The notes under the pieces were generated by a model, which ran no database searches, had not been told where the DNA came from, and saw only the letters and a program-made list of their open reading frames with translations. This document shows positions 6,579 to 8,426 of a stretch of DNA of 8,426 nucleotides, one piece after another (within the stretch, counting starts at the first letter, position 1; each line of letters starts with the position of its first letter). This DNA comes from Ignavibacteriales bacterium (GTDB taxonomy: Bacteria > Bacteroidota > Ignavibacteria > Ignavibacteriales > Melioribacteraceae). The position numbers and the translations under genes were made by a program. Location: the NCBI GenBank assembly GCA_027080245.1, contig JALWSN010000077.1:1-8426 (forward strand), in the 5' to 3' direction.

Positions 6579-8306
6579 ATGGGAGCGTTACTAATAATGA
6601 TTTTAGCCTTCGTTGGTTATTTAGTAATGTACCGGCTCTACGGCAAGTTCATAGGCAATAAAATATTTGCGTTGAACGATAATAACAAAGTTCCCGCCGT
6701 AGAATTTGAGGACGGAGTGGATTTTGTTCCGACTAAGAAGGAAGTGATATTTGGTCACCACTTTGCCTCTATTGCAGGAACGGGCCCAATTGTCGGTCCT
6801 GCTATTGCTGTAATTTGGGGATGGATGCCCGCGTTGATTTGGGTGTTTGTCGGCTCGATTGTAATGGGAGCGGCGCACGATTTCGGCGCATTAATTATTT
6901 CAATGAGAAATCAGGGAAAATCCGTCTCCGAGTTTGCTTCAAAGTACATCAGCAATAGAACAAAGTATTTTTTCTTCTTTATAGTATTCCTTGAATTGTG
7001 GATTATCGTTGCAATATTCGGATTGGTAATAGCCGTAATTTTCAAGATGTACCCAGCTTCGGTTCTTCCCGTGTGGCTTGAAATTCCAATCGCAATGTAT
7101 TTGGGTTATTTGGTCTACAACAAGGGAGCAAATTTATTAAGTTGGTCTATTGTTGCCGTGGTAGTGATGTACATTACAGTTGTAATAGGCGCTTACGTTC
7201 CAATTACATTGCCGGGGATGTTTGGTTTGTCTTCGGTGGCTATTTGGTCGATCATTCTTTTAATTTACGCTTACATTGCCTCGGTGTTGCCTGTAACAAA
7301 ACTGTTGCAACCGAGGGATTACATTAACTCCCACGAGTTGGTAATCGCTATGGCGTTATTGGTCTTAGGAGTTTTGTTTGCATCCTTTGGAGGCAATTTG
7401 CACATAGTAGCGCCAGCCGTAAATTCCTCCCCTGCCGCTGCACCGCCGTTGTGGCCTTTCTTGTTCATTACAATTGCTTGCGGCGCAATTTCCGGTTTCC
7501 ACGCATTGGTTTCTTCGGGCACGTCTGCAAAGCAGGTTCGCAAGGAATCGGATTCGCTTTTTGTTGGTTACGGTGCAATGCTGCTCGAAGGCACTTTGGC
7601 TACGTTGGTAATTATTGCAACAACGGCCGGAATTGGAATGGGGCTTAAAGTTGGCGGAGAAACCTTCGTTGGAGTTCAAGCTTGGACGCACCACTATGCA
7701 TCGTGGGCTGCGGCTAAAGGGCTTGGTTCTAAAGTAGGCGCATTCGTTGTTGGCTCCGCAAATATGCTAACGGCGTTAGGAATTCCAAAAGCCATTGGAA
7801 TAGCAATAATGGGCGTGTTTGTGGCTTCGTTTGCGGGAACTACGCTCGATACCGCTACGCGTATTCAACGCTACATCGTTACGGAGATGTTTCCAAGAAC
7901 TTTTAAAAACAAATACGTTTCTACAGGATTTGTAGTGGTGGTTGCGATGGCTTTAATCTTTTCTTCGGGAGCAAGCGGAAAAGGAGCGCTTGCGCTTTGG
8001 CCATTGTTCGGCGCAACAAATCAAATTCTTGCCGCTCTGGCTCTGATAGTTGGGACCATTTATTTGAAAGGAAGAGTTAAATGGGGCTGGCTTGTAATGG
8101 CCTTGCCGGCTGCGTTTATGCTTGTTGTTACCTTTTGGGCTGCCGTTGCAAATCAAATTAACTTCGGAGCAAAAAACAATATTTTATTGCAAATAATTAA
8201 CATTATCATTATTGTTTCAATGATTTGGATTGCCGTTGAAGGTTTGATTAAATTCTTCCAAACTTCAATGAAAAGCAATCCCGATTTACAGGAAGATGTA
8301 GGTTAA
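6579..8306 (+). CDS. cstA: CstA/BtsT-family transporter (likely pyruvate or peptide uptake), short form
   Basis: A 575-residue polytopic inner-membrane protein with about 15 hydrophobic segments. Family signatures are clear: VPTKKEVIFGHHFASIAG with H60/H61, TGPIVGPAIA, H100-D101-F, a SGFHALVSSGTSAKQV segment, T421-T-L-D424-T-A-T-R-I-Q-R-Y, and L473-W-P-L-F-G-A-T-N-Q. These cover the CstA core and the C-terminal CstA_5TM part. E. coli CstA and BtsT are about 700-716 residues; this one lacks an N-terminal extension of about 35 residues and some later segments, as in other short homologues, and does not look truncated. CstA was first linked to peptide use in carbon starvation, and both BtsT and CstA of E. 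coli have been shown to import pyruvate. The gene follows a BtsS/BtsR-type system, which favours pyruvate, but CstA versus BtsT cannot be separated by motif alone. It has its own long upstream region and a terminator right after it, so it is probably a single-gene transcript. Confidence 0.93.
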   Translation: MGALLIMILAFVGYLVMYRLYGKFIGNKIFALNDNNKVPAVEFEDGVDFVPTKKEVIFGHHFASIAGTGPIVGPAIAVIWGWMPALIWVFVGSIVMGAAHDFGALIISMRNQGKSVSEFASKYISNRTKYFFFFIVFLELWIIVAIFGLVIAVIFKMYPASVLPVWLEIPIAMYLGYLVYNKGANLLSWSIVAVVVMYITVVIGAYVPITLPGMFGLSSVAIWSIILLIYAYIASVLPVTKLLQPRDYINSHELVIAMALLVLGVLFASFGGNLHIVAPAVNSSPAAAPPLWPFLFITIACGAISGFHALVSSGTSAKQVRKESDSLFVGYGAMLLEGTLATLVIIATTAGIGMGLKVGGETFVGVQAWTHHYASWAAAKGLGSKVGAFVVGSANMLTALGIPKAIGIAIMGVFVASFAGTTLDTATRIQRYIVTEMFPRTFKNKYVSTGFVVVVAMALIFSSGASGKGALALWPLFGATNQILAALALIVGTIYLKGRVKWGWLVMALPAAFMLVVTFWAAVANQINFGAKNNILLQIINIIIIVSMIWIAVEGLIKFFQTSMKSNPDLQEDVG

Positions 8307-8328
8307 TTTAATAGTCAAACTTTACTAT

Positions 8329-8370
8329 GCCCGCCCGCTTTTGAATTTTAGCGGACGGGCGTTATATTAT
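8329..8370 (+). terminator. Rho-independent-type terminator after the transporter gene
   Basis: GCCCGCCCGCT (8329-8339) pairs with AGCGGACGGGC (8350-8360) in an 11-bp GC-rich stem with one mismatch and a 10-nt T/A-rich loop. It starts 22 bases after the stop codon. The following tail, GTTATATTATTG, is T-rich but not a clean run. This is by far the strongest hairpin in the window. Confidence 0.8.
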
Positions 8371-8374
8371 TGAT

Positions 8375-8426
8375 ATGAAAAATAAAGTCCTAAAAAAAAT
8401 TTTACTTAATGTTTATTTACTTACGC
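8375..8426 (+). CDS. Possible start of a downstream gene (partial)
   Basis: An ATG at 8375 opens a frame that runs off the window after 17 codons (MKNKVLKKILLNVYLLT). A lysine-rich start followed by hydrophobic residues resembles the beginning of a signal peptide or membrane anchor. There is no Shine-Dalgarno site, as for the other weak starts here. Its position just after a terminator fits a new transcription unit, but the stretch is too short to be sure it is a gene. Confidence 0.35.
   Translation, partial: MKNKVLKKILLNVYLLT

Noticed and set aside
7365..7694. 109-residue open frame on the - strand inside the transporter gene
   Set aside because: Its composition is that of a reversed membrane-protein gene, with no motif and no start signal.

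Overview
The window is an AT-rich bacterial segment with all recognisable genes on the + strand. It holds three signal-transduction proteins followed by a CstA/BtsT-family transporter. Several traits fit a Bacteroidota/Chlorobiota-type organism, possibly an Ignavibacteria-like lineage: low GC, mostly TAA stops, absent or weak Shine-Dalgarno sites on most starts, long AT-rich spacers, and a soluble multi-PAS hybrid histidine kinase. This placement is an impression from composition and gene style; no rRNA or marker gene is present to confirm it.

Layout: positions 1-80 hold either the last codons of an upstream gene or plain leader sequence. Positions 81-3425 encode a 1114-residue cytoplasmic hybrid histidine kinase with about five to six PAS-like modules, a HisKA/HATPase core and a C-terminal receiver. 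The receiver has glutamate where the phospho-accepting aspartate should be. After an 80-bp AT-only-palindrome-containing spacer, positions 3506-5212 encode a BtsS (YehU)-type membrane histidine kinase. It overlaps by 4 bp (ATGA) the gene at 5209-5922, which encodes a BtsR (YehT)-type LytTR response regulator. A long non-coding stretch (5923-6578) contains hairpin-forming sequence, a short heptamer tandem repeat and several repeats close to the next gene. Positions 6579-8306 encode a short-form CstA-family carrier, followed by a strong hairpin terminator (8329-8360) and perhaps the first 17 codons of another gene.

How the parts fit: in E. coli, BtsS senses extracellular pyruvate and BtsR then activates btsT (yjiY), which encodes a CstA-family pyruvate/H+ symporter; sensor genes and transporter gene are unlinked there. 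Here the BtsS/BtsR homologues sit directly upstream of a CstA/BtsT homologue. The four residues reported as the high-affinity pyruvate site of E. coli BtsS are all present with identical spacing (R80, R107, C118, S121). The simplest reading is a compact pyruvate-sensing and uptake module. The hybrid kinase upstream could feed another signal into the same region, but nothing in the sequence proves a functional link.

I see no mobile element, CRISPR array, tRNA, rRNA or clearly novel system. The most unusual items are the Asp-to-Glu receiver, the linked sensor/transporter arrangement and the structured 656-bp intergenic region.
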